The notes below the pieces were generated by a model. The model ran no database searches. It saw nothing but the letters and a program-made list of their open reading frames with translations, and had not been told where the DNA came from. DNA of 12,890 bases. It comes from an uncultured Traorella sp. GTDB lineage: Bacteria; Bacillota_I; Bacilli_A; Erysipelotrichales; Erysipelotrichaceae. The stretch's first letter is position 1. Each line of letters opens with the position of its first letter. Shown here piece after piece: positions 6,212 to 12,890 of the stretch. The stretch lies in assembly GCA_945919165.1 (NCBI GenBank), contig CAMEIZ010000035.1, positions 1-12,890 of the forward strand, given 5' to 3'. Both the position numbers and the translations under genes were made by a program.

Positions 6212-7588
6212 ATGGAAGAAAATGAAAATAAGATTGATATCATCAAAGTAGTTGACCGATTTTATAAAAATATTGTTCGAATGAAAAAAATGATTCTGGT
6301 TGTGGTAGTTGTTTTTACGTTGTTGTCTTTTGTCAGATCGTTTCTTTCTTTTGAAAAGAGTTATTCTTCAAAGGCTGTTTTCATTGCTTCTTCTACAAAG
6401 GGAGGAAGCATGTATGTGACCAGTACAGATAATGATGAAATTCTTTCAATGTTTAATTCTTTGATTACTTCAAGTTCAATGAAAGAAGTGATCATGGAAC
6501 AGCTCAACATGGATCATGTACCGGGCAGTATTTCTGTGAAACGAATTCCAGAAACCAATCTGATTGAACTGAAAGTTACATCAAGTGATCCTGATGATGC
6601 GTATGCAGTCATTACCTGCATTTTAAACAACTATTCTCAGGTAACGAAGAATGTCATGAGTGATATTTCCATGAACGTTCTGGATACGCCTATGTTAGCT
6701 CAGAGTACGGATCAAAGTCCGCATCATTTCAAAAATGCTTTAAAGGGTACAATCATGGGAGCTTTTTTATCATTGGCTTTTGTGTTTATTTTGAGTGTTA
6801 TACGTCACACGATCTGTTTTTCAAGTGATGTAAAGGATAAACTGAATTTAGTCAATTTAGCGAATATTCCATATCGACAAAATGTGAATCATGACAGTTT
6901 GTTATTAACGAATCCCAGAATTCAGTATGGATATCGCCATGCTTTTCATGATTTGAGAATGAAAATAGAACAGGATCATCGAAAAAACAACAATCAGGTC
7001 TATATGATTACTTCTACACTTCCGAATGAAGGAAAATCAACGGTGTCTTTTAATACAGCGATAGCTTTGGCACAAAAACAGGTACGAGTGGCTTTAGTAG
7101 ACATGGATTTAAGAAACCCAAGTTTAATTGAAATGGTGAATGTAGAAAGAAGTATTTTAGGCATTGGGGATTATTTAAATGAATGTGCAACTATAAAAGA
7201 AGTCTTATATCCTTTTATGGAAAACTTGGATGTGATCTTTGGTACAGAATCTTTTGGACATGCACCGGAATTGTTATCTACGGAAGAATTCTTGAAACTG
7301 ATCAAGTATCTAAAGAAGAATTATGAATATGTGATTTTAGATGTTCCCCCACTTTATATGATGGAAGATGCCTTACTGGTATCCAAGTACTGTGACAGTT
7401 CTTTAGTAGTCATAAAACAGGATTTTGCTAATGTGTATGATATTTCAGAGTCATTAGAAGAATTAAATGCCAATGTGAAGATGATCAGTGGTACGATCAT
7501 TAATCAGGTGATGCCTTCTTTACTTGATAAGGAAACAAGTTCCTATGGATATGGGTATGGATATGGCTATGGAAGAGAGAAGTCTTAG
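6212..7588 (+). CDS. Wzz/BY-kinase fusion 2 (polysaccharide co-polymerase and tyrosine autokinase)
   Basis: The 458-residue second copy has the same architecture as its neighbour. A Wzz domain lies between hydrophobic segments at about 27-44 and 178-197, then comes a BY-kinase domain. Walker A is STLPNEGKST (268-277), Walker A' is VALVDMDLRNPSL (293-305) and Walker B is the canonical VILDVPP (374-380). The tail is a pure Tyr-Gly repeat (Y445, Y447, Y449, Y451, Y453) encoded by a hexanucleotide repeat. It follows fusion 1 by 11 bases with AGGAGG (6201-6206) and is the last gene before a strong terminator. Divergence between the copies, especially in the Wzz half, points to an old duplication or separate acquisition. 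The two could form hetero-oligomers or cross-phosphorylate, which is inferred. Confidence 0.9.
   Translation: MEENENKIDIIKVVDRFYKNIVRMKKMILVVVVVFTLLSFVRSFLSFEKSYSSKAVFIASSTKGGSMYVTSTDNDEILSMFNSLITSSSMKEVIMEQLNMDHVPGSISVKRIPETNLIELKVTSSDPDDAYAVITCILNNYSQVTKNVMSDISMNVLDTPMLAQSTDQSPHHFKNALKGTIMGAFLSLAFVFILSVIRHTICFSSDVKDKLNLVNLANIPYRQNVNHDSLLLTNPRIQYGYRHAFHDLRMKIEQDHRKNNNQVYMITSTLPNEGKSTVSFNTAIALAQKQVRVALVDMDLRNPSLIEMVNVERSILGIGDYLNECATIKEVLYPFMENLDVIFGTESFGHAPELLSTEEFLKLIKYLKKNYEYVILDVPPLYMMEDALLVSKYCDSSLVVIKQDFANVYDISESLEELNANVKMISGTIINQVMPSLLDKETSSYGYGYGYGYGREKS
7544..7573 (+). repeat. Hexanucleotide repeat (TATGGN)x5 encoding a Tyr-Gly tail
   Basis: Five in-frame TATGGN units follow one another, with third-position changes A, G, A, C, A. 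They encode (Tyr-Gly)x5 at residues 445-454 of BY-kinase fusion 2. A six-base unit can expand or contract without shifting frame, changing the number of tyrosines in the autophosphorylation cluster. Confidence 0.85.
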
Positions 7589-7653
7589 GCATATTTTAAA
7601 GGCATAAAGGATATAATGAAGAGGATGAAGCATGTATTCATCAAAATGTTACA

Positions 7654-7678
7654 AAAAAGGCTGTTTTTCAGCCTTTTT
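7654..7678 (+). terminator. Strong Rho-independent terminator ending the cpsB/BY-kinase operon
   Basis: AAAAAGGCTG (7654-7663) pairs perfectly with CAGCCTTTTT (7669-7678) around a five-T loop. The A-tract/T-tract symmetry would allow function in both directions. It lies 65 bases after the second BY-kinase stop and before a new promoter, so it separates the regulatory operon from the assembly operon. Confidence 0.88.
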
Positions 7679-7691
7679 AAGATGAATTATT

Positions 7692-7720
7692 AAAAATATC
7701 TTTCACTTTTAAAAAATATC
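7692..7720 (+). repeat. Direct repeat AAAAATATC x2 with 20-base phasing upstream of the assembly promoter
   Basis: AAAAATATC occurs exactly at 7692-7700 and 7712-7720, 20 bases apart. The second copy overlaps the left arm of the palindrome over the -10 box. A further half-site, GATAT, begins at 7736, 20 bases after the ATATC at 7716. Roughly two helical turns between copies would suit a regulator bound along one DNA face. Confidence 0.45.
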
Positions 7721-7729
7721 CTTTATAAT
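7702..7729 (+). promoter_or_regulatory. Sigma-A promoter of the polysaccharide assembly operon
   Basis: TATAAT lies at 7724-7729 and TTCACT at 7702-7707 (four of six matches to TTGACA), with a 16-base spacer. The expected start near 7736 gives a leader of about 20 bases containing AGGGGAG (7744-7750). The promoter lies just after the terminator at 7654-7678, so the initiating transferase and its downstream genes can be regulated separately from the kinases. Confidence 0.65.
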
Positions 7730-7740
7730 ATATAGGATAT
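7716..7740. promoter_or_regulatory. Operator-like palindrome centred on the -10 box
   Basis: The 25-base segment is an inverted repeat centred on 7728. Eleven of twelve base pairs match, failing only at 7723/7733. The outer arms are ATATCCT (7716-7722) and AGGATAT (7734-7740), and the inner core is TATA-A-TATA. It covers the -10 hexamer and probable start site, where a dimeric repressor would block polymerase. The inner TATA symmetry comes partly from the -10 sequence, so the seven-base outer arms are the real evidence. Confidence 0.5.
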
Positions 7741-7755
7741 CGCAGGGGAGAGATT

Positions 7756-8367
7756 ATGATGTATGAACGCTATCTAAAGCGAATGCTGGATCTGATTATA
7801 AGCATGTGTGCATTGATTGTATTGATGCCGCTTTTAGCCGTGATCATGATTGCGATCAAATTGGACAGTTCGGGCAGTGTTTTCTTTAAGCAAAAAAGAA
7901 TTGGAAAAAACAAAGAAATTTTTGAAATTTATAAATTCAGAACAATGTTATCTTCAACTCCAAAAGATATGCCAACTCATCTTTTGGAAAATCCGGATGC
8001 ATGTATCACCAAAACCGGGAAGTTCTTAAGAAAAACCAGTTTGGATGAACTCCCTCAATTAATCAATATATTTAAAGGTGAAATGTCATTTATCGGACCT
8101 CGTCCGGCTTTGTGGAATCAGTTTGATCTGATTGAAGCCAGAGATCAGGTACATGCCAATGATATTCGTCCGGGACTTAGCGGATGGGCCCAGATTCATG
8201 GAAGAGATGAATTGTCCATTCCAGAAAAAGCAAAACTGGATGGCTATTATGTACAACATTTAAGTTTTCTTTTGGATGTAAAGTGTTTCTTTGGTACCTT
8301 TATTTCCGTATTTAAACAAGATGGGATCGTAGAGGGGAAACATGATACCCTTGGTGAGAATATATGA
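7756..8367 (+). CDS. Initiating sugar transferase (monotopic phosphoglycosyl transferase, PglC/EpsL type)
   Basis: The 203-residue enzyme transfers a sugar phosphate from a UDP-sugar to undecaprenyl phosphate at the inner membrane face, the first step of repeat-unit synthesis. An N-terminal membrane-inserting helix (about 11-34) is followed by KFRTM (60-64), the catalytic Asp-Glu pair D97-E98 in LDELPQ, SFIGPRPAL (111-119) and RPGLSGWAQIHGR (138-150). Its length is the minimal catalytic form. It lacks the extra membrane domain of WbaP or WcaJ. AGGGGAG (7744-7750) serves ATG 7756, and ATG 7759 is almost equally possible. The stop overlaps the next start as ATGA. It opens the assembly operon under its own promoter. 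The sugar, perhaps a diacetamido sugar or hexose, cannot be told from sequence. Confidence 0.92.
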   Translation: MMYERYLKRMLDLIISMCALIVLMPLLAVIMIAIKLDSSGSVFFKQKRIGKNKEIFEIYKFRTMLSSTPKDMPTHLLENPDACITKTGKFLRKTSLDELPQLINIFKGEMSFIGPRPALWNQFDLIEARDQVHANDIRPGLSGWAQIHGRDELSIPEKAKLDGYYVQHLSFLLDVKCFFGTFISVFKQDGIVEGKHDTLGENI

Positions 8368-9437
8368 GAATTTATTTATTTACGAATCACTCGTTTATGT
8401 TATATAAATTCAGAAAAGAACTGATACAGGAATTATTAAAAGAACATGAAGTGACACTGATCATGCCTGCCGGAGAGTTTGTGAGCGAATTTATGGAAAT
8501 GGGCTGTAAGATTATTGATGTGGAAATGCATCGAAGAAGTATCAGTATTGTGGATGATGCGAAACTCATTCGCTGCTATTATAAATTATTAAAGAACGAT
8601 CGACCGGATATGGTTTTAACCTATTCCATTAAACCGAATATTTATGCAGGATGGGCAGCTAAAAAGCTGCATATTCCATATTGTGCCAATATTACCGGAC
8701 TTGGAACAGCGTTTCAAAAACCACTGTTAGCCAGTTTTGTGACAATGCTGTATAAGATTGGTTTTGCCCGTGTCAAAACAGTTTTCTTTGAAAATGAAAG
8801 CAATATGAAGATCTTTTTAGACAGACATATTGTTAAGAAAGAAAAGAGTTGTCTGTTAAATGGAGCAGGAGTCAATTTAGAAGAATTTGCATATGAAGAT
8901 ATGGAGAATTCCAATGAAACCAGATTTATCTTTGTAGGCCGCTTGATGAAAGAAAAAGGCGTTGATGAACTGTTAGAAGCTTTTGACAGATTAAAAGATG
9001 AAGAAAAGGTTCATTTGGATATCGTAGGTCCATTTGAAGAAGATTATAACGATAAAATTAAAGAATTAGAAAAAGATGATCACTATGACTACTTAGGCTT
9101 TCAAAACGATGTTCGTCCTTATCTCAGAAAAGCACACTGTTTAGTATTGCCAAGCTACCATGAAGGAATGGCTAATACGATCTTAGAAGCCAGTGCCATG
9201 GGACGATGTGTCATTGCTTCCAATATTCCGGGATGCAAGGAATCGGTGGAAGATCAAATAAGCGGTTTATTAGTGAATGTGAAAGATGCCAATGATTTAT
9301 ATCTGAAAATGAAAGAATTTGTTTCCTATGATTTTATGAAAAAACAGGAAATGGGTCGAAATGCCAGAAAAATCATGGAAAACAAATTTGATAAAAAAGA
9401 AGTAGTTCAAATTACCATTCAAGCTATTTTACATTAG
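8364..9437 (+). CDS. GT4-family glycosyltransferase (GT-B fold)
   Basis: The 357-residue retaining glycosyltransferase probably adds the second sugar to the lipid-linked primer on the cytoplasmic side. The acceptor half shows T-Y-S-I-K-P-N (86-92) and N-I-T-G-L-G-T-A (109-116), patterns typical of PglA/CapM-like enzymes acting after a PglC-type transferase. The donor half has FVGRLMKEKGV (190-200) with the phosphate-contacting Arg193 and Lys198, and the E-x7-E motif E267...E275 in HEGMANTILE. The start overlaps the upstream stop (ATGA), with GGTGAG (8353-8358) as ribosome binding site, so the two are translationally coupled. Donor and acceptor sugars are unknown. The PglA analogy suggests a HexNAc on a PglC product, but that is inference. 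Confidence 0.88.
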   Translation: MRIYLFTNHSFMLYKFRKELIQELLKEHEVTLIMPAGEFVSEFMEMGCKIIDVEMHRRSISIVDDAKLIRCYYKLLKNDRPDMVLTYSIKPNIYAGWAAKKLHIPYCANITGLGTAFQKPLLASFVTMLYKIGFARVKTVFFENESNMKIFLDRHIVKKEKSCLLNGAGVNLEEFAYEDMENSNETRFIFVGRLMKEKGVDELLEAFDRLKDEEKVHLDIVGPFEEDYNDKIKELEKDDHYDYLGFQNDVRPYLRKAHCLVLPSYHEGMANTILEASAMGRCVIASNIPGCKESVEDQISGLLVNVKDANDLYLKMKEFVSYDFMKKQEMGRNARKIMENKFDKKEVVQITIQAILH

Positions 9438-9448
9438 GAGGTGAGATC

Positions 9449-10561
9449 ATGAAAATGATATTGATTATATTGTGTATCATAACAGGACTGGCTTACCTGT
9501 CACAAAACTATACATTGAAATATAATCAAAGCAGAAGAAAATGGGATATCTATCTCATTATGCTTGTCATCTTTTTGATCTTACTGGCTGGACTGAGAAC
9601 CAGTTACAATGATACAAGTGGCTATATCAAAGGGTTTACCTCATCTGTTAATATTTCTGATTTTATAAAAGATACGGAAAACATTGAATTATTGAATAAT
9701 CCACTATTCTATGGATTTCAAGCTCTTATTAGAACATTTACTGATAACTTTACAGTCTTTTTTATGATCTGTGCTGTGATAGTAAATGTACTTTTTGTGC
9801 GTTTTATTAAGAGGAATGCTTCAAGAGAAGATTTTATGTTTTCAATGTTTTTGTATGTATGCTTAGGAACATTAATGTTATCTATGGCAGCACAGAAACA
9901 GATTTTAGCTATGTCAGTTTTAACTCTTGCTGTGGAAGCTTTGTTTGATAAGAAATATATCAAGTATTATTTCATTGTCTTTATGGCAGGATTAGTTCAT
10001 ACCTATGCCTGGTTATTCTTCTTCTTACCTTTATTAGGAGATAAACCATGGAATATTAAAACCTATTTGTTATTATTCGGGACTATGTTCATTATGCAGT
10101 ATTTCCAGGATATCATTGCGACTTTTGTGGAAACAGCCGATCAGGTCGGTAAGGATATTCCACTGGAAGAAGTATTAGATGGAAATCAAATGAATATTTT
10201 GCGTGTAGCAGTATATGGTGTTGTACCATTCACTACCTTTGTATTTCAATCAAGACTTGCCTCAGATATGGATCGTAAACATGGTATTCTCATTCAAATG
10301 TGTACGGTCAGTCTGATGTTTATGTTGATGGGAACAATCAATGGTGCCAATATGTTTGGTCGCAGTGCCAACTATTTTGAAATAGGATTGATTTTATCGT
10401 TACCATGGTTAGTACGTCATTTGTTTACAAAACAGTCAGCTAAACTGGTACTGTTAACAGCCGCAATCTGTTTTACAGGATTCTATGTTTATGACTGTAA
10501 AGATTTTAGTTTTTATTATCATCATAAATCAATAATTCAGTTTGTAAGGGAAATCATTTAA
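9449..10561 (+). CDS. EpsG/Wzy-like polysaccharide polymerase (multi-pass membrane protein)
   Basis: The 370-residue hydrophobic protein has about nine to ten membrane segments, including roughly 2-18, 33-49, 103-119, 131-146, 153-165, 172-196, 205-219, 253-267, 280-297 and 332-346. The loop after the second segment reads L-A-G-L-R-T-S-Y-N-D-T-S-G-Y (46-59), like the EpsG-family G-L-R...D-T..Y signature. The Q-K-Q-I-L-A (149-154) and H-T-Y-A-W (184-188) regions are in the family positions. EpsG-family proteins are taken to polymerise repeat units outside the membrane, working with Wzz/BY-kinase proteins, two of which are encoded upstream. AGGAGGTG (9436-9443) overlaps the preceding stop. The linkage formed cannot be predicted. 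Confidence 0.82.
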   Translation: MKMILIILCIITGLAYLSQNYTLKYNQSRRKWDIYLIMLVIFLILLAGLRTSYNDTSGYIKGFTSSVNISDFIKDTENIELLNNPLFYGFQALIRTFTDNFTVFFMICAVIVNVLFVRFIKRNASREDFMFSMFLYVCLGTLMLSMAAQKQILAMSVLTLAVEALFDKKYIKYYFIVFMAGLVHTYAWLFFFLPLLGDKPWNIKTYLLLFGTMFIMQYFQDIIATFVETADQVGKDIPLEEVLDGNQMNILRVAVYGVVPFTTFVFQSRLASDMDRKHGILIQMCTVSLMFMLMGTINGANMFGRSANYFEIGLILSLPWLVRHLFTKQSAKLVLLTAAICFTGFYVYDCKDFSFYYHHKSIIQFVREII

Positions 10562-10571
10562 TGGAGGAAAT

Positions 10572-11678
10572 ATGGAGGAACCGATTCGAATATTACATGT
10601 CGTAACGTATATGGGACGCGGTGGATTAGAAACAATGCTGATGAATTATTATCGAAATATTGATAGAAAAAAGATTCAGTTTGATTTTTTGGTACACCGT
10701 GATTTTGAAGCTGACTATGATGCTGAGATTCTTTCTTTAGGAGGAAAGATTTTTCATGTATCACGTTTGAATCCGTTTAGTCCTCATTACTATAAAGAAT
10801 TGGATGTCTTCTTTAAAAATCATCCTGCATATAAAATTGTTCATGTACATCAAGATTGTTTAAGTTCGATTGCATTGAAAGTGGCAATGAAAAATCATAT
10901 TCCTGTTCGTATTGCACACAGTCATTCAAGCAGTCAGGATAAGAATTTTAAGTTTTTGATTAAAAAATATTTTATGAAAAGTATTCCTGATTATGCTACT
11001 CACTTATTTGCATGTGGGAAAGAAGCCGGAGATTGGATGTTTAATGGCAAATCCTATCAAATTGTCAATAATGCGATTGATACAAATCTCTATGTTTATA
11101 ATGAAGAAAAAAGAAATAGAGTTCGATTAGATTTGGGATTAAATGATGAACTTGTAATTGGACATGTAGGAAGATTTAATTATCCAAAAAATCATGATTT
11201 TTTAATAGATGTATTCAACGAAATACATAAGAAGGATTCTAATACTAAGCTTCTTTTAGTAGGAAGTGGTGACTTAGAAGAAAAGATTAAGAAAAAAGTT
11301 AATGAATTAGGATTATGTGATCAGGTCTTATTTTTAGGGAGCAGAAATGATGTGAATGAATTAATGCAGGCTATGGATGTGTTTGTATTTCCTTCACATT
11401 ATGAAGGTATACCGGTAACTTTGATAGAAGCCCAAACTTCAGGATTACCTATTTTTATTTCTTCCAATGTACCATCACAGTGTAAATTAACACCTAATGT
11501 AACTTCTGTTTCATTAGAAAAAAATGCTGGTGAATGGGCAGATGTGATTTTGAAGAACATAAGAACATTTATACGAAAAGACATGAGTTCATATATTAAA
11601 GATGCAGGATATGATATACAAGTTAATGCGAAATGGTTAGAAGGTTTTTATTTATCAGAGGTGAAAAAGTATGAGTGA
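10572..11678 (+). CDS. GT4-family glycosyltransferase, EpsF-like
   Basis: The 368-residue GT-B enzyme resembles EpsF-type exopolysaccharide glycosyltransferases. The N-terminal donor-loop motif is YMGRGGLETM (13-22). Next come H-V-H-Q-D (91-95) and A-H-S-H-S-S (115-120), then the C-terminal H-V-G-R-F-N-Y-P-K-N (198-207) with Arg201 and Lys206. The E-x7-E pair is E278...E286 in YEGIPVTLIE. It is predicted to add a sugar to the growing lipid-linked repeat unit in the cytoplasm. GGAGG (10563-10567) is only four bases from ATG, which is short but usable. The end overlaps the next gene by eight bases. By eye, base composition is more AT-rich from about here to the right edge. Confidence 0.88.
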   Translation: MEEPIRILHVVTYMGRGGLETMLMNYYRNIDRKKIQFDFLVHRDFEADYDAEILSLGGKIFHVSRLNPFSPHYYKELDVFFKNHPAYKIVHVHQDCLSSIALKVAMKNHIPVRIAHSHSSSQDKNFKFLIKKYFMKSIPDYATHLFACGKEAGDWMFNGKSYQIVNNAIDTNLYVYNEEKRNRVRLDLGLNDELVIGHVGRFNYPKNHDFLIDVFNEIHKKDSNTKLLLVGSGDLEEKIKKKVNELGLCDQVLFLGSRNDVNELMQAMDVFVFPSHYEGIPVTLIEAQTSGLPIFISSNVPSQCKLTPNVTSVSLEKNAGEWADVILKNIRTFIRKDMSSYIKDAGYDIQVNAKWLEGFYLSEVKKYE

Positions 11679-12567
11679 TATTAAGATAACAGTTTTTACT
11701 CCTGCATATAATCGAGCTCATACATTGCCGAGAACTTATGAAAGTTTAAAAAAACAGAGTAATAAAAGCTTTAAATGGTTAATCATTGATGATGGATCAA
11801 TAGACAATACTAAAGAATTGGTGAATCAATGGTTGATGGAAGATGTTGGCTTTGAAATCAAGTATATTTATAAGGAAAACGGTGGTATGCATACTGCGCA
11901 TAATGTTGCTTATCAAAATATTGACACAGAATTGAATGTTTGTATTGATTCAGATGATTGTCTAGCAGATGATGCGATTAATAAGATCTTAAAGAAGTGG
12001 GAAAGCGTTGATCAGAAAAAATATGCCGGGCTTATTGGACTTGATTATACATTAGATGGAAAACTGATAGGAAATGATTTAGGTGATTTAGAAGAAACTA
12101 CGCTAACTGGTTATTATGCATCAGGAGGATCAGGAGATAAAAAACTTGTATATCGAACAGATGTGATCAATCAATATCCAGAATATCCAGTTTTTGAAGG
12201 AGAAAAGTATGTAGCATTATCATATAAATATCTATTATGCGATCAAGATTATAAATTAGCTGTCTTGAATGAATGTTTATGCAATGTGGAATATCAGGAA
12301 GATGGATCTAGTGCTACAATGTGGAAACAGTATTTAAAGAATCCTAATGGATTTGCATTTTTAAGAAAACTAGATATGATGTATCCGATTACTATAAAAA
12401 AACTAGTTGTAGCAACAATTCATTATGTTTCAAGTAGCCTAATAGCAAAAAATAAGAAATTTATTCAAGAATCACCAAGAAAAGGATTAACAATATTGAT
12501 GATTCCATTTGGATGGATGCTAAGCAAATACACTTATAAAAAAGCTAATGAGTTGGAGGTTTTTTAA
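11671..12567 (+). CDS. GT2-family glycosyltransferase (GT-A fold)
   Basis: The 298-residue inverting glycosyltransferase shows VFTPAYNRAHTL (8-19), IIDDGSIDNT (38-47), KENGGMHTAHN (68-78) and the metal/nucleotide-sugar binding DSDD (93-96). The segment Y-Q-E-D-G-S-S (208-214) probably lies near the acceptor site. The K-E-N-G-G-x-H-x-A-x-N pattern is common in capsule and exopolysaccharide GT2 enzymes. It overlaps the preceding gene by eight bases, with AGAGGTG (11657-11663) inside that gene as ribosome binding site, and shares one base with the next start (TAATG). The C-terminal 60 residues include a hydrophobic, possibly amphipathic stretch (about 272-284) that may hold it at the membrane. 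The transferred sugar is unknown. Confidence 0.88.
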   Translation: MSDIKITVFTPAYNRAHTLPRTYESLKKQSNKSFKWLIIDDGSIDNTKELVNQWLMEDVGFEIKYIYKENGGMHTAHNVAYQNIDTELNVCIDSDDCLADDAINKILKKWESVDQKKYAGLIGLDYTLDGKLIGNDLGDLEETTLTGYYASGGSGDKKLVYRTDVINQYPEYPVFEGEKYVALSYKYLLCDQDYKLAVLNECLCNVEYQEDGSSATMWKQYLKNPNGFAFLRKLDMMYPITIKKLVVATIHYVSSSLIAKNKKFIQESPRKGLTILMIPFGWMLSKYTYKKANELEVF

Positions 12568-12890
12568 TGATCGATTATTCTGTTATTATTAGAACTATGG
12601 GAAATGCTGGAGAAAAATATCAAGCTTTACTTAACTCAATAAAAAGTTTAAAACCAGAACCTAAAGAAGTTATTGTTGTGTTACCTATTGGATATAGTAA
12701 ACCGAAAGAAGTTTTGGGATATGAAACTTTTTACTTTTGTGAAAAAGGAATGGTAAAACAACGTTTATATGGAATTAATAAATGTAAGACAAAATATGCG
12801 TTAATCTGTGATGATGATGTTTCTTTTAGTTCAGATTTTGTTGAAAAATTACATATGCCTATTAGCGAAGGAAAATGTGAAATATCAGCG
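12567..12890 (+). CDS. GT2-family glycosyltransferase, 3' partial
   Basis: An open frame of 108 codons starts at ATG 12567 and runs off the right edge. It opens M-I-D-Y-S-V-I-I-R-T-M-G, the first strand of a GT-A fold, and reaches L-I-C-D-D-D-V-S-F (87-95), where D-D-D takes the DxD position. The intervening M-V-K-Q-R-L-Y-G-I-N (70-79) matches the helix found before DxD in GT2 enzymes. GGAGG (12555-12559) lies seven bases upstream and the start overlaps the previous stop (TAATG), so it belongs to the same operon. It is probably another repeat-unit transferase. The substrate cannot be judged from the fragment. Confidence 0.8.
   Translation, partial: MIDYSVIIRTMGNAGEKYQALLNSIKSLKPEPKEVIVVLPIGYSKPKEVLGYETFYFCEKGMVKQRLYGINKCKTKYALICDDDVSFSSDFVEKLHMPISEGKCEISA

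Noticed and set aside
7617..7694. Short frame of 25 codons after the second BY-kinase, preceded by a TATAAT at 7612-7617
   Set aside because: It reads through the terminator hairpin, its ATG overlaps the supposed -10 box, and there is no -35. It is neither a credible peptide gene nor a clear small RNA.
1..12890. CRISPR arrays, tRNA or rRNA genes, insertion sequences, integrases
   Set aside because: No spaced direct-repeat arrays, cloverleaf-like segments, transposase motifs or flanking inverted repeats were recognised.

Overview
The window reads as chromosome from a low-GC Gram-positive bacterium. It is AT-rich, has strong AGGAGG-type ribosome binding sites, uses TGA as a stop and has tightly packed co-directional genes. 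The mix of fused Wzz/BY-kinases, a CpsB phosphatase, an EpsG-like polymerase and a PqqD/HprK-like pair suggests a gut Firmicute, perhaps of the Erysipelotrichia or Clostridia. That placement is an inference, not a demonstrated identity. All credible genes lie on the + strand.

Region 1 (1-1360) holds the tail of an unidentified gene (1-111) and its terminator. A two-gene unit follows: an HprK-like P-loop kinase and a PqqD-like RiPP recognition element protein, with its own -10 box and a weak terminator. These two proteins are hallmarks of ribosomal peptide modification, for example kinase-containing lasso peptide clusters. No precursor peptide, protease or cyclase is visible.

Region 2 (1430-7680) is a second transcription unit with an extended -10 promoter. 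It encodes an ABC exporter without a peptidase domain, a CpsB-type PHP tyrosine phosphatase, a membrane-anchored protein with Ig-like repeats, and two tandem Wzz/BY-kinase fusions with tyrosine-rich tails. It ends at a strong hairpin terminator. This is a polysaccharide chain-length and phosphorylation control module plus an exporter.

Region 3 (7680 to the right edge) is the polysaccharide assembly operon. It starts with a palindrome-covered promoter, then a PglC/EpsL-type initiating phosphoglycosyl transferase, a GT4 glycosyltransferase, an EpsG/Wzy-like membrane polymerase, a second GT4, a GT2, and a second GT2 cut by the window end. Genes overlap or lie 10-11 nt apart. A likely scheme: the first transferase loads a sugar phosphate on undecaprenyl phosphate, the glycosyltransferases extend the repeat unit, the EpsG-like protein polymerises, and the kinase/phosphatase pair controls output and length. 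A Wzx-type flippase is not seen inside the window. No tRNA, rRNA, CRISPR array, transposase or integrase was recognised.
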